In this document: positions 39,225 through 47,889 of the stretch, piece after piece
How positions within the stretch are numbered: the stretch's first letter is position 1
How the letters are laid out: each line of letters opens with the position of its first letter
Position numbers and translations under genes: made by a program
Origin: Shouchella clausii
Lineage (GTDB): Bacteria > Bacillota > Bacilli > Bacillales > Bacillaceae_D
Length of the DNA: 64,000 nt
Direction of reading: 5' to 3'
Assembly (NCBI RefSeq): GCF_002250115.1
Contig: NZ_CP019985.1
Location: 3,472,001 to 3,536,000, forward strand
Notes under the pieces: generated by a model
The model's database searches: none
Seen by the model: the letters and a program-made list of their open reading frames with translations, nothing else
What the model was told of the DNA's origin: nothing

Positions 39225-39303
39225 AGACTCATGCGAAGACTTACAACATTGTCCCTTACATGGATAACGATAGAAATGAGCGAATTGACAAGGAGAGATG
39301 AAA

Positions 39304-40356
39304 ATGAGTGATAGAAAACAAGCGCTTGACATGGCTTTACGCCATATTGAGAAACAATTTGGCAAAGGCTCTGTCATGAAGCTAGGTGAACAGGCTGAAC
39401 AGCGCGTATCGACGGTTTCAAGCGGTGCCCTCGCCCTTGATATTGCTTTGGGCGTAGGTGGCTATCCAAAAGGAAGAGTCATTGAAGTATATGGCCCAGA
39501 ATCTTCCGGTAAAACGACCGTTGCCCTCCATGCAATTGCTGAAGTGCAGCGCAATGGTGGCCAAGCTGCTTTTATTGATGCTGAGCATGCTCTTGATCCT
39601 GTCTATGCGAGCAAACTAGGCGTTAATATCGATGAGCTCTTGCTGTCCCAACCTGATACAGGCGAACAGGCACTTGAAATTGCGGAAGCACTTGTGCGCA
39701 GTGGTGCCCTTGATATAATTGTCATTGATAGTGTAGCTGCGCTCGTACCAAAAGCGGAAATTGAAGGGGAAATGGGCGACTCGCATGTCGGCTTGCAAGC
39801 ACGCTTAATGTCACAGGCGCTCCGGAAATTATCAGGAGCGATCAATAAGTCGAAAACGATTGCGATCTTCATCAACCAAATCCGTGAAAAAGTCGGCGTT
39901 ATGTTCGGCAATCCAGAAACGACGCCAGGGGGGCGCGCCCTTAAATTTTACTCGTCCGTCCGCTTGGAAGTGCGCCGTGCCGAGGCGTTGAAGCAAGGGA
40001 ATGAGATTGTCGGCAACCGCACTAAAATCAAAGTCGTCAAAAACAAAGTGGCTCCGCCTTTCCGTTTAGCGGAAGTTGACATTATGTACGGAGAAGGCAT
40101 TTCCAGGGAAGGTTCGATGCTTGACATTGCGGCGGAACTCGATATTGTCGAAAAAAGCGGTGCTTGGTATTCTTACAAAGGCGACCGCCTTGGGCAAGGC
40201 CGTGAAAATTCAAAACAATTTTTGAAAGAAAACCCGGAAATTACCGCCGAAATTGAGCGTTTGATTCGTGACCACCACGGGCTCGACGGGGAAGCGAAGC
40301 TGGAAGAGGCAGCTGAAGAACAAGCTTTTGAAGATGTGCCTTTAGATTTAAAATAA
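39304..40356 (+). CDS. recA: Recombinase RecA
   Basis: Strand-exchange protein and LexA co-protease, 350 residues. Walker [10 protein letters not shown] near 66, the [19 protein letters not shown] region with its DNA-binding loop 1, and [24 protein letters not shown] containing loop 2 are intact. The Glu-rich tail is typical. ATG 39304 lies seven bases after AGGAGA; ATG 39298 is too close to it. Confidence 0.98.
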   Translation: MSDRKQALDMALRHIEKQFGKGSVMKLGEQAEQRVSTVSSGALALDIALGVGGYPKGRVIEVYGPESSGKTTVALHAIAEVQRNGGQAAFIDAEHALDPVYASKLGVNIDELLLSQPDTGEQALEIAEALVRSGALDIIVIDSVAALVPKAEIEGEMGDSHVGLQARLMSQALRKLSGAINKSKTIAIFINQIREKVGVMFGNPETTPGGRALKFYSSVRLEVRRAEALKQGNEIVGNRTKIKVVKNKVAPPFRLAEVDIMYGEGISREGSMLDIAAELDIVEKSGAWYSYKGDRLGQGRENSKQFLKENPEITAEIERLIRDHHGLDGEAKLEEAAEEQAFEDVPLDLK

Positions 40357-40552
40357 AGAGAACAACATTGAGGCTCCCGAACAGAGTCCGCTGATAGACG
40401 CCCATACAAGAGGAGGAAAGATCTGGCCTGCGCCATGTTCTTTCCTCTGTATTTGAAAAACACGGGGTTTCAGCGGCAGCAACCGTTGAGGGGGCTTTTT
40501 TGATAGGAAAAAAAGAAGCAGTTTCACTTGCAAAAGGAGCCGACGGGATAAA
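40357..40552 (+). other. recA 3' region with two hairpins
   Basis: Holds a composite hairpin at 40413-40447 (outer GAGGAAAGA/TCTTTCCTC, inner TGGC/GCCA) and a GU-rich terminator-like hairpin at 40468-40500 (TTTCAGCGG/CCGTTGAGG, then GGGCTTTTTT). No sigma-A promoter for the next gene is clear, so the split-MR genes may depend on read-through from recA. Confidence 0.55.
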
Positions 40553-41545
40553 ATGGTCACGTTTTTATATTTTACCGATACCCATATCCGGGGGACAGCG
40601 CCTAAAAACCGTTTAGATGCGTTTCCAGAAACAATGAAACGAAAGTTGACAGAAATTATGGCTATTGCCAACCGTGAACAAGTGGATGTGCTTCTTCATG
40701 GTGGTGATGTTTTTGACAGGCCAGACTTATCGCCAAGCACAGTTGGCCAATTCGCACAAATTTTCCGGGAAGCTCCAGCGCCCATATACACGATTGCTGG
40801 GAACCATGATACATTTGGTCATAACCCGGAGACGGTGTCACGGACGATGCTTGGTCTCCTTGATGCGTTTGGCATTATGAAGCTCGTCCATCCTGGCAAG
40901 CCGATTTTGATTGAAAAAGCTGGTGTCCGCGTGCAAGTGTCCGGCCAGCCATACCATTATGAACTCGACCAGCGTGACCCTAAGCTAGACTATTATCCAA
41001 TTAATGAAACAGAAGCAGATACGATGATCCACCTCGTCCATAGCATGCTCGTCGAAAAAGCACTGCCTGACGGCATTCCTCATACGCTGATTGACCACAT
41101 TTGGGGGACGAGCGCCGACGTTATTTTGACAGGACATTACCATACTGGTTTTGGCATTAAAGAGCAAAACGGCAAATTTATTTGCAATCCAGGCGCAGTA
41201 GCGAGGATTAATAACCATTGGACAGAAGTAGAACGGCTGCCTAAAGTCATTATTGGTACTGTAACAAAAGAAGGCATAACGCTACGGGAAGAGACGCTGA
41301 CTGTCGCTCAAAAAGGGAGCGACGTGTTGGACAGGGCTTATGTGGAAAAAGCAAGCCACCAGGAAGAAAAACTTCACGCCTTTGTCCAGCAAGTGAGAGA
41401 GCAGGCGGATTTCCAAACGCTGCAAATGAGTGAAATCATTCGTGAGCTCGCCTCTATGCAAGGTGTCGAAGACAAAGTAAAACAGGAAGCACTAAGGCGG
41501 ATGACGATCGTGGAAGAGCGCTGGGAGCGTGATGAAACTGAATAA
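40553..41545 (+). CDS. Mre11/SbcD-like metallophosphoesterase of the split-MR module
   Basis: A 330-residue calcineurin-fold nuclease. Metal-binding motifs in order: DTHIRG (residue 9), GGDVFD (about 50), GNHD (about 82) and GHYHTG (about 200), as in SbcD/Mre11 and phage gp47 proteins. The C-terminal 70 residues are helical and charged and may dock on the ATPase. Its stop lies 14 bases inside the next gene. The nearest AAAGGAG is 13 bases from the ATG, longer than usual. Not present at this place in B. subtilis. Confidence 0.85.
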   Translation: MVTFLYFTDTHIRGTAPKNRLDAFPETMKRKLTEIMAIANREQVDVLLHGGDVFDRPDLSPSTVGQFAQIFREAPAPIYTIAGNHDTFGHNPETVSRTMLGLLDAFGIMKLVHPGKPILIEKAGVRVQVSGQPYHYELDQRDPKLDYYPINETEADTMIHLVHSMLVEKALPDGIPHTLIDHIWGTSADVILTGHYHTGFGIKEQNGKFICNPGAVARINNHWTEVERLPKVIIGTVTKEGITLREETLTVAQKGSDVLDRAYVEKASHQEEKLHAFVQQVREQADFQTLQMSEIIRELASMQGVEDKVKQEALRRMTIVEERWERDETE

Positions 41546-42968
41546 TATTGTAAGTGTCAGGCTTGAAAATTTCCAATCCCATTTAGATAGCACGCTGCAA
41601 TTTGACAAAGGCCTAAATGTGATCGTCGGCCAATCTGACAGCGGCAAGACCGCCATCTTGCGGGCAGTTCGTTGGGCATTGTTTAACCAGCCAAGGGGGA
41701 CGGATTTTATCCGTGTCGGTGCGGATTTTGTCCGTGTGACGATCACAATGGAGTCAGGACGTCTCATCATACGCGAGCGGACCAGCTCAAAAAATCGCTA
41801 CATCTTAAAAGAGCCGGGAGGACAAGACTTGGTGCTTGAAGGGTTTGGCAGCCAAGTGCCAGAAGAGGTGCTCCAAGCCCATGGCATGAGGTCGTTCCGG
41901 ATTGATGGCGATAATGAGTGGCATTTGCAAATTGCCCAGCAGTTAGACGGGCCCTTCTTGTTGGAAGCGCCAGGATCGCTGCGCGCGAAAACAATTGGCC
42001 GCATGAGCGGTGCCCACTATTTAGACATGGCGATCCGCGATGCCTCTAAAGATGTGTACGGACTCAGCCAACGAATCAAACAGAAACAAGGAGAAGTGGA
42101 GGAAGCCAAAACGGCGCTCGCCCCATTTGATGGGCTTGAGGCTGCGAAGACAAAACTGGACAAAGGCTTTGAAAAATTGCGGCTAGCCAAGGCTGCCCAG
42201 GATAGACTGGCGAAGCTCAAGCAATGGCATGCCCGTTACATAGAGCTGACAAGAGCAGAAGCAGAAGCCAACAAACAAAAAGCCAGTGTAGCCCAGCTAG
42301 CTGATTGGGAAGTTCGTTATGAACGGTTGTGTGCGCTGGCTGTTAAAAACAAGCGCCTGAGCCAGTTGGCGGAACAATGGGCACGGCTCGAAAAAGACAG
42401 CAGCACCTGCTCTTTATGGCTTTCAAAAACAGCGCAAGTGGACAGTGCTTATAGCCTTCACCAGGCGATACGAAACGAGGCAACTCGTTATGTGCGTCTG
42501 ACCACTCTTAAGCAGCAAAGCCAGGCAGTAAAGGACAATGAGCAAACATTGACAAAGGCAATGGCGCAAACAGCTTTTGTGCAAAGCCTAGACAGGAAGC
42601 AACTTGTACGAATGGAAGAGGAGAAAGCCAAAAAAGAACAGCTCGAAAAACTTGCCCGCCAGTGGCAGCAAACGCAGCAAGAATATACATCAGTGAAGGC
42701 CGCCAGTGCAGAATTGAAAGGGACAGATCAAGCAGCCCGGCAGTTAAACGAGGCGATTGAAACGACGAAGCTTTTAATGAAGTTAAACGATTATAAAAGA
42801 CAGTTAGCAGAAGTGACAAAGCGTGCTGCTGATGGACAAGCGTTTGTGAAAGAAAAGCTGGCTGAGGAAAAGCAGTTGAGCAATCGTTATACGGAAACAC
42901 TAAAAGCGCTTGGCATTTGCCCGACTTGTGGGCAAGCGATTAATCATGGAGGGGAGCATCACGAATGA
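41532..42968 (+). CDS. N-terminal half of a split Rad50/SbcC-like ATPase with zinc-hook motif
   Basis: A 478-residue protein: ABC-type N-lobe with Walker A GQSDSGKT (residues 33-40) and the following helix AILRAVRWALFN, then about 280 residues of coiled coil rich in Lys, Glu, Gln and Ala. It ends with CPTC (Cys463 and Cys466), a Rad50-type zinc hook only 12 residues from the stop. No signature motif or Walker B is present; these are in the gene at 43209. Overlaps its neighbours by 14 and 4 bases. Confidence 0.85.
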   Translation: MKLNNIVSVRLENFQSHLDSTLQFDKGLNVIVGQSDSGKTAILRAVRWALFNQPRGTDFIRVGADFVRVTITMESGRLIIRERTSSKNRYILKEPGGQDLVLEGFGSQVPEEVLQAHGMRSFRIDGDNEWHLQIAQQLDGPFLLEAPGSLRAKTIGRMSGAHYLDMAIRDASKDVYGLSQRIKQKQGEVEEAKTALAPFDGLEAAKTKLDKGFEKLRLAKAAQDRLAKLKQWHARYIELTRAEAEANKQKASVAQLADWEVRYERLCALAVKNKRLSQLAEQWARLEKDSSTCSLWLSKTAQVDSAYSLHQAIRNEATRYVRLTTLKQQSQAVKDNEQTLTKAMAQTAFVQSLDRKQLVRMEEEKAKKEQLEKLARQWQQTQQEYTSVKAASAELKGTDQAARQLNEAIETTKLLMKLNDYKRQLAEVTKRAADGQAFVKEKLAEEKQLSNRYTETLKALGICPTCGQAINHGGEHHE

Positions 42969-43219
42969 ACAGTGTAGAACAAGACTTGGAAAAAATGAAA
43001 CAAGCAATTGAAAAGGCGAAAGACGTTCGTTACCGGGCTGAAGCAAAGCTTGAAGAGTTAGAGAATCAAAAGCAACGGCTGTTAGTTGAATTAGAGGAAC
43101 TTGGCGTGAAGCCAGAGGAGCTCGACCAAGAGATTCAACGTTTAGAAGACAGCATTGCACGTTCCATGGATGAAGCATGGTCCCTTATTCCGAAGGAGCT
43201 TGTTAGCCGTGAGCAGTGA
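42965..43219 (+). CDS. Small coiled-coil protein of the split-MR module
   Basis: An 84-residue, almost entirely helical protein (heptad-like spacing of Leu/Ile from residue 5 to 70, many Glu/Lys/Gln). It starts in an ATGA overlap with the hook-bearing ATPase half and overlaps the C-terminal half by 11 bases. It has no catalytic motif. Its place between the two ATPase halves suggests it supplies part of the returning coiled-coil arm; that is inference. Confidence 0.75.
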   Translation: MNSVEQDLEKMKQAIEKAKDVRYRAEAKLEELENQKQRLLVELEELGVKPEELDQEIQRLEDSIARSMDEAWSLIPKELVSREQ

Positions 43220-43871
43220 ACGGGAGCTGGAGCAGTTAGAAAATGCTCTCCAGCAAGCGAGAGACCAATGGATGCGCCTTGATGAAAAGAAGCGGATGTT
43301 GCAAGAGCGACTTGAAGCGGCTGAAGCGGAACTTGTTCATATGGAAGACACGGTTGATACATATGAAAAGGCGCGCGTTCTTTTGCAACAATCAGCAGAA
43401 TATGCCAGGGAGCAAGCCAAACAACAAATGGAGACGTTAGTGACAAATGCGCTCCAGTACGTATTTGGGCCGCTTGTCTCCTTTGAAATCGAATTAGAAG
43501 AGCACGGCAACCGTGCAGTTGCGGACATGTACGTCATTTCTGATTACGAAGGCATTCGTGTGAAGACGAAGCCCCAAGACGCCAGAGGCGGAGGCGTCGT
43601 TGACATTGTGACGTTGGCGCTCCGCGTTGCTTTGATGGAAACGACACAGCCGCGTCAGGCAGGTCCGCTGTTGCTTGATGAACCGGGCAAGCATGTTTCA
43701 GGTGAGTATACGCATTACTTATATGAATTTTTAAAATCGCTGGCAACGATGTTTGGCCGGCAAATCATTATGATCACCCATAACCACCACTTAGCCGAAT
43801 CAGGCGACAAAGCCTTTTCAGTGGCCATTCGCGATGGGCTTAGCCAAATAGAAGACATTTCCAAACCTTGA
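43209..43871 (+). CDS. C-terminal half of a split Rad50/SbcC-like ATPase
   Basis: A 220-residue protein: N-terminal coiled coil (about 4-80), then the ABC C-lobe with a signature-like RGGGVVDIVTLALRVAL (Gly run at 127-129), Walker B LLLDEP (154-159) and the H-loop THNHH (190-194). It complements the N-lobe at 41532. GTG 43209 is preferred (site AAGGAG 11 bases before); the frame is open upstream. Its stop codon lies inside the -35 of the rny promoter. Confidence 0.85.
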   Translation: MSSERELEQLENALQQARDQWMRLDEKKRMLQERLEAAEAELVHMEDTVDTYEKARVLLQQSAEYAREQAKQQMETLVTNALQYVFGPLVSFEIELEEHGNRAVADMYVISDYEGIRVKTKPQDARGGGVVDIVTLALRVALMETTQPRQAGPLLLDEPGKHVSGEYTHYLYEFLKSLATMFGRQIIMITHNHHLAESGDKAFSVAIRDGLSQIEDISKP

Positions 43872-43896
43872 CATCGCCTGCGACTGAGCGTAGAAT
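43868..43896 (+). promoter_or_regulatory. Sigma-A promoter of rny
   Basis: Consensus TTGACA at 43868-43873, 17-base spacer, TAGAAT at 43891-43896. The leader is about 110 nt. Confidence 0.8.
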
Positions 43897-44010
43897 AAGA
43901 AATGATACAGTGTGTAAAAAAGGCTGTATTTTATGTAAGTTTGACCTGTAATTTAGCAAACGTGAATGAACCGTTAAAACCAACAATTGGATAGCAAGGG
44001 AGGTGAAACG

Positions 44011-45588
44011 ATGCCAAGTTATACGTTGAGTCTCTTGGTTCTCTGCCTCATTGTACTTGCTTTCTCTGTAGTTTTTGCAGTTGTTGGATATCTTGTTCGA
44101 AAATCAGTCGCTGAAGCGAAAATATCAAGTGCGGAACACGCAGCAAAGCAAATGATTGATGACGCCAAGCGCGAAGCAGAAACGAATAAAAAAGAAGCGA
44201 TTTTGGAAGTGAAAGACGAAGTCCATAAGCTTCGCAGTGATGCCGAGCGTGAGGTTCGTGAGCGAAGAAATGAGATTCAGAAACAAGAGCATCGTTTGGT
44301 CCAAAAAGAAGAGATTCTCGACCGCAAAAGCGAAACTCTCGATAAAAAAGAAGAATCGTTAGAAAAACGGGAGGAATCTCTCGCCAAAAAACAACGACAA
44401 GTTGAAGAGATGGAAAGTAAAATGAGCCAGTTGCTTGTTGAGCAGAAACAGGAACTGGAACGAGTATCTGGATTGTCACGGGAAGAAGCCCGAATGATCA
44501 TCCGACAAGAGGTTGAACAAGAAATTGCCCATGAAACGGCTCTTTTGATTAAAGAAAAAACAGCCGAGGCAAAAGAAACAGCAGATAAACGCTCGAAAGA
44601 AATTTTGTCTCTTGCCATTCAGCGTTGCTCCGCTGACCACGTGGCCGAGACGACGGTCTCTGTTGTCAATTTGCCTAATGATGAAATGAAAGGGCGCATT
44701 ATCGGCCGTGAAGGGCGGAATATTCGCGCGTTAGAAACGTTGACGGGGATCGATTTAATTATTGATGATACGCCGGAAGCGGTCATTTTATCAGGATTTG
44801 ATCCAATTCGTCGCGAGATTGCCCGTTCAGCTCTGGAGAAACTTGTCCAAGACGGACGGATTCATCCCGCCCGGATTGAAGAAATGGTGGATAAATCGCG
44901 GCGCGAGGTCGATGAAACGATTCGTGAGTACGGCGAGCAGACGACATTTGAAGTCGGCGTGCACGGTCTACACCCTGATCTAATTAAGATTTTGGGCAGG
45001 CTGCGCTTCCGTACAAGCTATGGCCAAAATGTCTTAAAGCACTCGATGGAAGTAGCCCATCTAGCAGGGATTATGGCGGCAGAGCTTGGCGAAGACGTGA
45101 AGCTAGCAAAACGGGCAGGCCTTTTGCATGATATCGGCAAGGCGATTGACCATGAAGTTGAAGGCAGCCATGTGGAAATTGGCGTCGAACTTGCGACAAA
45201 ATATAAGGAACATCCTGTTGTCATTAATGCAATTGCTTCGCATCATGGCGACACCGAGTCCACGTCGATTATTTCGACGCTTGTCGCTGCCGCTGATGCA
45301 TTATCAGCTGCTCGTCCCGGCGCAAGACGGGAAACACTTGAAACGTATATACGCCGCCTTGAAAAGCTCGAGGAGATTTCCGAGTCGTTTGATGGCGTGG
45401 AAAAAACGTTTGCCATTCAAGCGGGGCGTGAAGTGCGGATCATGGTTCGGCCAGATGTCGTCGACGATGCATTGGCCCATAAACTAGCGCGTGACATCAC
45501 GAAAAAAATTGAGCAAGAGCTCGATTACCCAGGTCATATTCGAGTGACTGTCATTCGCGAAACACGTGCTGTGGAATACGCAAAATAA
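44011..45588 (+). CDS. rny: Ribonuclease Y
   Basis: Membrane-anchored endoribonuclease that starts mRNA decay. The 525 residues have one N-terminal membrane helix (about 5-27), a long coiled coil (about 30-205), a KH domain ([16 protein letters not shown]) and an HD domain with [13 protein letters not shown] 44011 follows AAGGGAGGTG; a longer frame has no site. ricA, an RNase Y partner gene, lies 4 kb downstream. Confidence 0.97.
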   Translation: MPSYTLSLLVLCLIVLAFSVVFAVVGYLVRKSVAEAKISSAEHAAKQMIDDAKREAETNKKEAILEVKDEVHKLRSDAEREVRERRNEIQKQEHRLVQKEEILDRKSETLDKKEESLEKREESLAKKQRQVEEMESKMSQLLVEQKQELERVSGLSREEARMIIRQEVEQEIAHETALLIKEKTAEAKETADKRSKEILSLAIQRCSADHVAETTVSVVNLPNDEMKGRIIGREGRNIRALETLTGIDLIIDDTPEAVILSGFDPIRREIARSALEKLVQDGRIHPARIEEMVDKSRREVDETIREYGEQTTFEVGVHGLHPDLIKILGRLRFRTSYGQNVLKHSMEVAHLAGIMAAELGEDVKLAKRAGLLHDIGKAIDHEVEGSHVEIGVELATKYKEHPVVINAIASHHGDTESTSIISTLVAAADALSAARPGARRETLETYIRRLEKLEEISESFDGVEKTFAIQAGREVRIMVRPDVVDDALAHKLARDITKKIEQELDYPGHIRVTVIRETRAVEYAK

Positions 45589-45614
45589 AGTGGCGAAAGC
45601 CACTTTATTTTTTT
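45583..45614 (+). terminator. Intrinsic terminator overlapping the rny stop codon
   Basis: Perfect 12-pair stem AAATAAAGTGGC/GCCACTTTATTT capped by a GAAA tetraloop, then T-run. The rny TAA lies in the left arm. Confidence 0.9.
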
Positions 45615-45642
45615 GAAATTTGTTTGGAAAAGAGGGATTCCC

Positions 45643-46440
45643 TTGAGGATTTTATTTATTGGCGACGTTGTTGGCTCTCCCGGCCGCGACATGGTAGAAA
45701 CCCATATGAAACGCTTGAAACAGCATTACAAGCCGACTGTCACAGTCATAAATGGCGAAAATGCGGCACATGGGAAAGGGATTACAGAAAAAATATATAA
45801 AGGTTTTCTTGATTTAGGCGCGCAAATGGTGACGCTCGGTAACCACGCTTGGGATAAACGGGAAATTTTTGATTTCATTGAGGACGCAAAATGGCTTGTA
45901 CGCCCAGCGAACTTGCCTCCGAACACGCCTGGTGTCGGCTTCCGGGTGATGAAAGTCAACCAATTGAATGTCGCCGTCATCAATTTGCTAGGACGGACGT
46001 TTATGAATCCCGCGGATTGCCCTTTCCGTACAGTCGATCGGATTTTAGAGGAAATTGGCGCTGAAGCAGATTGCATATTTGTCGATTTTCATGCAGAAAC
46101 GACAAGCGAAAAGCAAGCGATGGGCTGGCATTTAGATGGGCGCGTCAGTGCAGTGATCGGCACGCACACACATGTGCAAACAGCAGATGAACGGATATTG
46201 CCAAAAGGGACCGCCTACTTGTCTGATGTTGGCATGACTGGCCCTTTAGACGGCATTCTTGGCATGGAAAAAGAAGCGGTGCTGTACCGGTTTTTGACGA
46301 ATTTGCCTGCGCGTTTTGAAGTGGCTGAAGGTCGCAAACAATTAAACGGTGTTGTGATTGATATTGATGACCGCACCGGAAAAGCAGCGAAAATTGAGCG
46401 CCTTTCCTTTTCCGATGAGCGCCCGTTTATGGAAATGTAG
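45643..46440 (+). CDS. ymdB: YmdB metallophosphoesterase (cyclic-nucleotide phosphodiesterase)
   Basis: A 265-residue calcineurin-like enzyme with GDVVGSPGRD at the N-terminus, NGENAAHGKGI, GNHAWDKREI and GTHTHVQTADERI as metal ligands. B. subtilis YmdB is a phosphodiesterase that affects biofilm and motility gene expression. TTG 45643 after AGAGGGA gives the family start (RILFIGDVVG). It lies directly after the rny terminator. Confidence 0.94.
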   Translation: MRILFIGDVVGSPGRDMVETHMKRLKQHYKPTVTVINGENAAHGKGITEKIYKGFLDLGAQMVTLGNHAWDKREIFDFIEDAKWLVRPANLPPNTPGVGFRVMKVNQLNVAVINLLGRTFMNPADCPFRTVDRILEEIGAEADCIFVDFHAETTSEKQAMGWHLDGRVSAVIGTHTHVQTADERILPKGTAYLSDVGMTGPLDGILGMEKEAVLYRFLTNLPARFEVAEGRKQLNGVVIDIDDRTGKAAKIERLSFSDERPFMEM

Positions 46441-46575
46441 ACAAATTTGTGTTTACGAGGCATATCCCTCCTATTTCTTCAATAGACATGTGATAAGGCG
46501 TTGGCCTGTTAATTGACAACTTGAGGAGACAACGATCGAACCAGCCCGCTTTATTTTATTTGAGGAGGGGTAGAA

Positions 46576-46839
46576 ATGGAAGTCTTAAAGGTTTCAGCAA
46601 AATCTACACCAAATTCTGTTGCAGGCGCACTCGCCGGTGTCATCCGGGAACGGGGAGCCGCAGAAATACAGGCGATTGGCGCAGGAGCGTTAAACCAGTC
46701 CATCAAAGCGATTGCGATTGCCAGAGGTTTCGTTGCTCCCAGTGGAATCGACTTGGTCTGCATTCCCGCGTTTACAGACATCCATATTGACGGAGAAGAG
46801 CGAACGGCCATTAAGCTGATCATAGAACCTCGTAGCTAA
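46576..46839 (+). CDS. spoVS: Stage V sporulation protein S
   Basis: An 87-residue Alba-like protein (VLKVSAKSTPNSVAGALAGVIRE in parts; GAGALNQSIKAIAIARGFVAPSG). It influences progress through sporulation and septation in B. subtilis. GAGGAGGGG ribosome-binding site. I could not find a convincing sigma-H promoter in the 135 bases upstream. Confidence 0.97.
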   Translation: MEVLKVSAKSTPNSVAGALAGVIRERGAAEIQAIGAGALNQSIKAIAIARGFVAPSGIDLVCIPAFTDIHIDGEERTAIKLIIEPRS

Positions 46840-46884
46840 AACAGGCTGCTGCATGGATACACGTGCAGCAGCCTGTTTTGCTTT
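46840..46884. terminator. Bidirectional terminator between spoVS and tgl
   Basis: A 14-pair perfect stem (left arm AACAGGCTGCTGCA), ten-base loop, T-rich on the + side and A-rich before it, so it can serve both converging genes. Confidence 0.88.
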
Positions 46885-47691
46885 TTAATAAAAGTCGATA
46901 CGATCACCCATTTCCACGACGATTGCATCCACAAGCCCAGTACGTGGCGTGTAGCCAGTAGCGGAGAATGTACGCACCAATTTAAAGTTAAGACGTGTTA
47001 CTTGGTCGAGCAAGTAAGCGGACGTTTGCGAGCCTGGGATCCGTTGCTCGTTTAAAATACGAATGATTTCTGCGCTCGGTTGAATCCCAATCCCATGGCC
47101 AAAGTACAAATCACGATCAAGCTTAATCGCGTTTTCGCCGCGCCAGACAGAATTATACGGGGCAAAATCGGGATTGTTAAAGTAAACACAGTCGCCAATA
47201 CAATAATCAGTCCCTGTTCTCGTCACTAGTTGCAAGTCTTCGTCGTGTTCCCAGGAATACAAATATAGCCCTTGGAACAACCGATCAAACGAAGGACGGT
47301 CAATCGAATCGAGCACTGCCTTATAAAAAAGAATGATAATGGCAGTGGCGCATTCAAATCCGTAGGCTCTGCCATTTAAAAAGATATCGTTGATCGCATC
47401 AGACGGCCTAACAGAAGGTTTTAACTGGAAGGCGCCATTAGGCATCCGCTGCCAAAAGCGGGGATTGCAATAGGACTGTTGAAAGGACTCGAATGAGGCA
47501 CCACTATGAAACATGGCCATTGACGCTTCGACCGTATGTAAGCGCAAAGCAACCTCAAAGCTGAGTTCATCAACGGATTGGTAGCGGTAGGTGGCGTCGC
47601 TTTCAAGCAAACTTGTTAGAATGGCGCGTTCCGCTTGGGATAAACCGTGGCTCGGTAATGTCTGCAACGGCTTTCCTGCAATTTCAATCAT
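46885..47691 (-). CDS. tgl: Spore-coat protein-glutamine gamma-glutamyltransferase (transglutaminase)
   Basis: Cross-links spore-coat proteins between Gln and Lys. The 268 residues contain the catalytic Cys in YGFECATAIIILFYK and the GDCVYFNNPDFAPYNSVWRGENAI segment typical of Bacillus Tgl. The start is the ATG at 47691 with AAAGGGAG eight bases before it; the frame stays open upstream towards miaB but without a site. It is the only coat enzyme here on the - strand, inserted between spoVS and miaB. Confidence 0.95.
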   Translation of the reverse strand: MIEIAGKPLQTLPSHGLSQAERAILTSLLESDATYRYQSVDELSFEVALRLHTVEASMAMFHSGASFESFQQSYCNPRFWQRMPNGAFQLKPSVRPSDAINDIFLNGRAYGFECATAIIILFYKAVLDSIDRPSFDRLFQGLYLYSWEHDEDLQLVTRTGTDYCIGDCVYFNNPDFAPYNSVWRGENAIKLDRDLYFGHGIGIQPSAEIIRILNEQRIPGSQTSAYLLDQVTRLNFKLVRTFSATGYTPRTGLVDAIVVEMGDRIDFY

Positions 47692-47820
47692 TGGACCAGC
47701 TCCCTTTATACGATTATTAAAACCTATGCGGCAAAAGGGACGTACAGCCCTCATTTTTATAGCTGGGGCTAGCGCTAGCATTGCTTTCAAATAAGATTGC
47801 CGCGAATCGGCTCTGTTCCA

Positions 47821-47849
47821 TTGTTTTCTAAGGATGAGACACGTATAAT
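47821..47849 (+). promoter_or_regulatory. Sigma-A promoter of miaB-ricA
   Basis: TTGTTT, 17-base spacer, perfect TATAAT at 47844-47849. Confidence 0.75.
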
Positions 47850-47889
47850 ATGGGAGGAACGTTTTGTTTGCATGGAAGGGGATTTTACA

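Noticed and set aside
46441-46575. Sigma-H promoter for spoVS
   Set aside because: AGGCATAT resembles a -35 but no GAAT-type -10 lies at the right distance.
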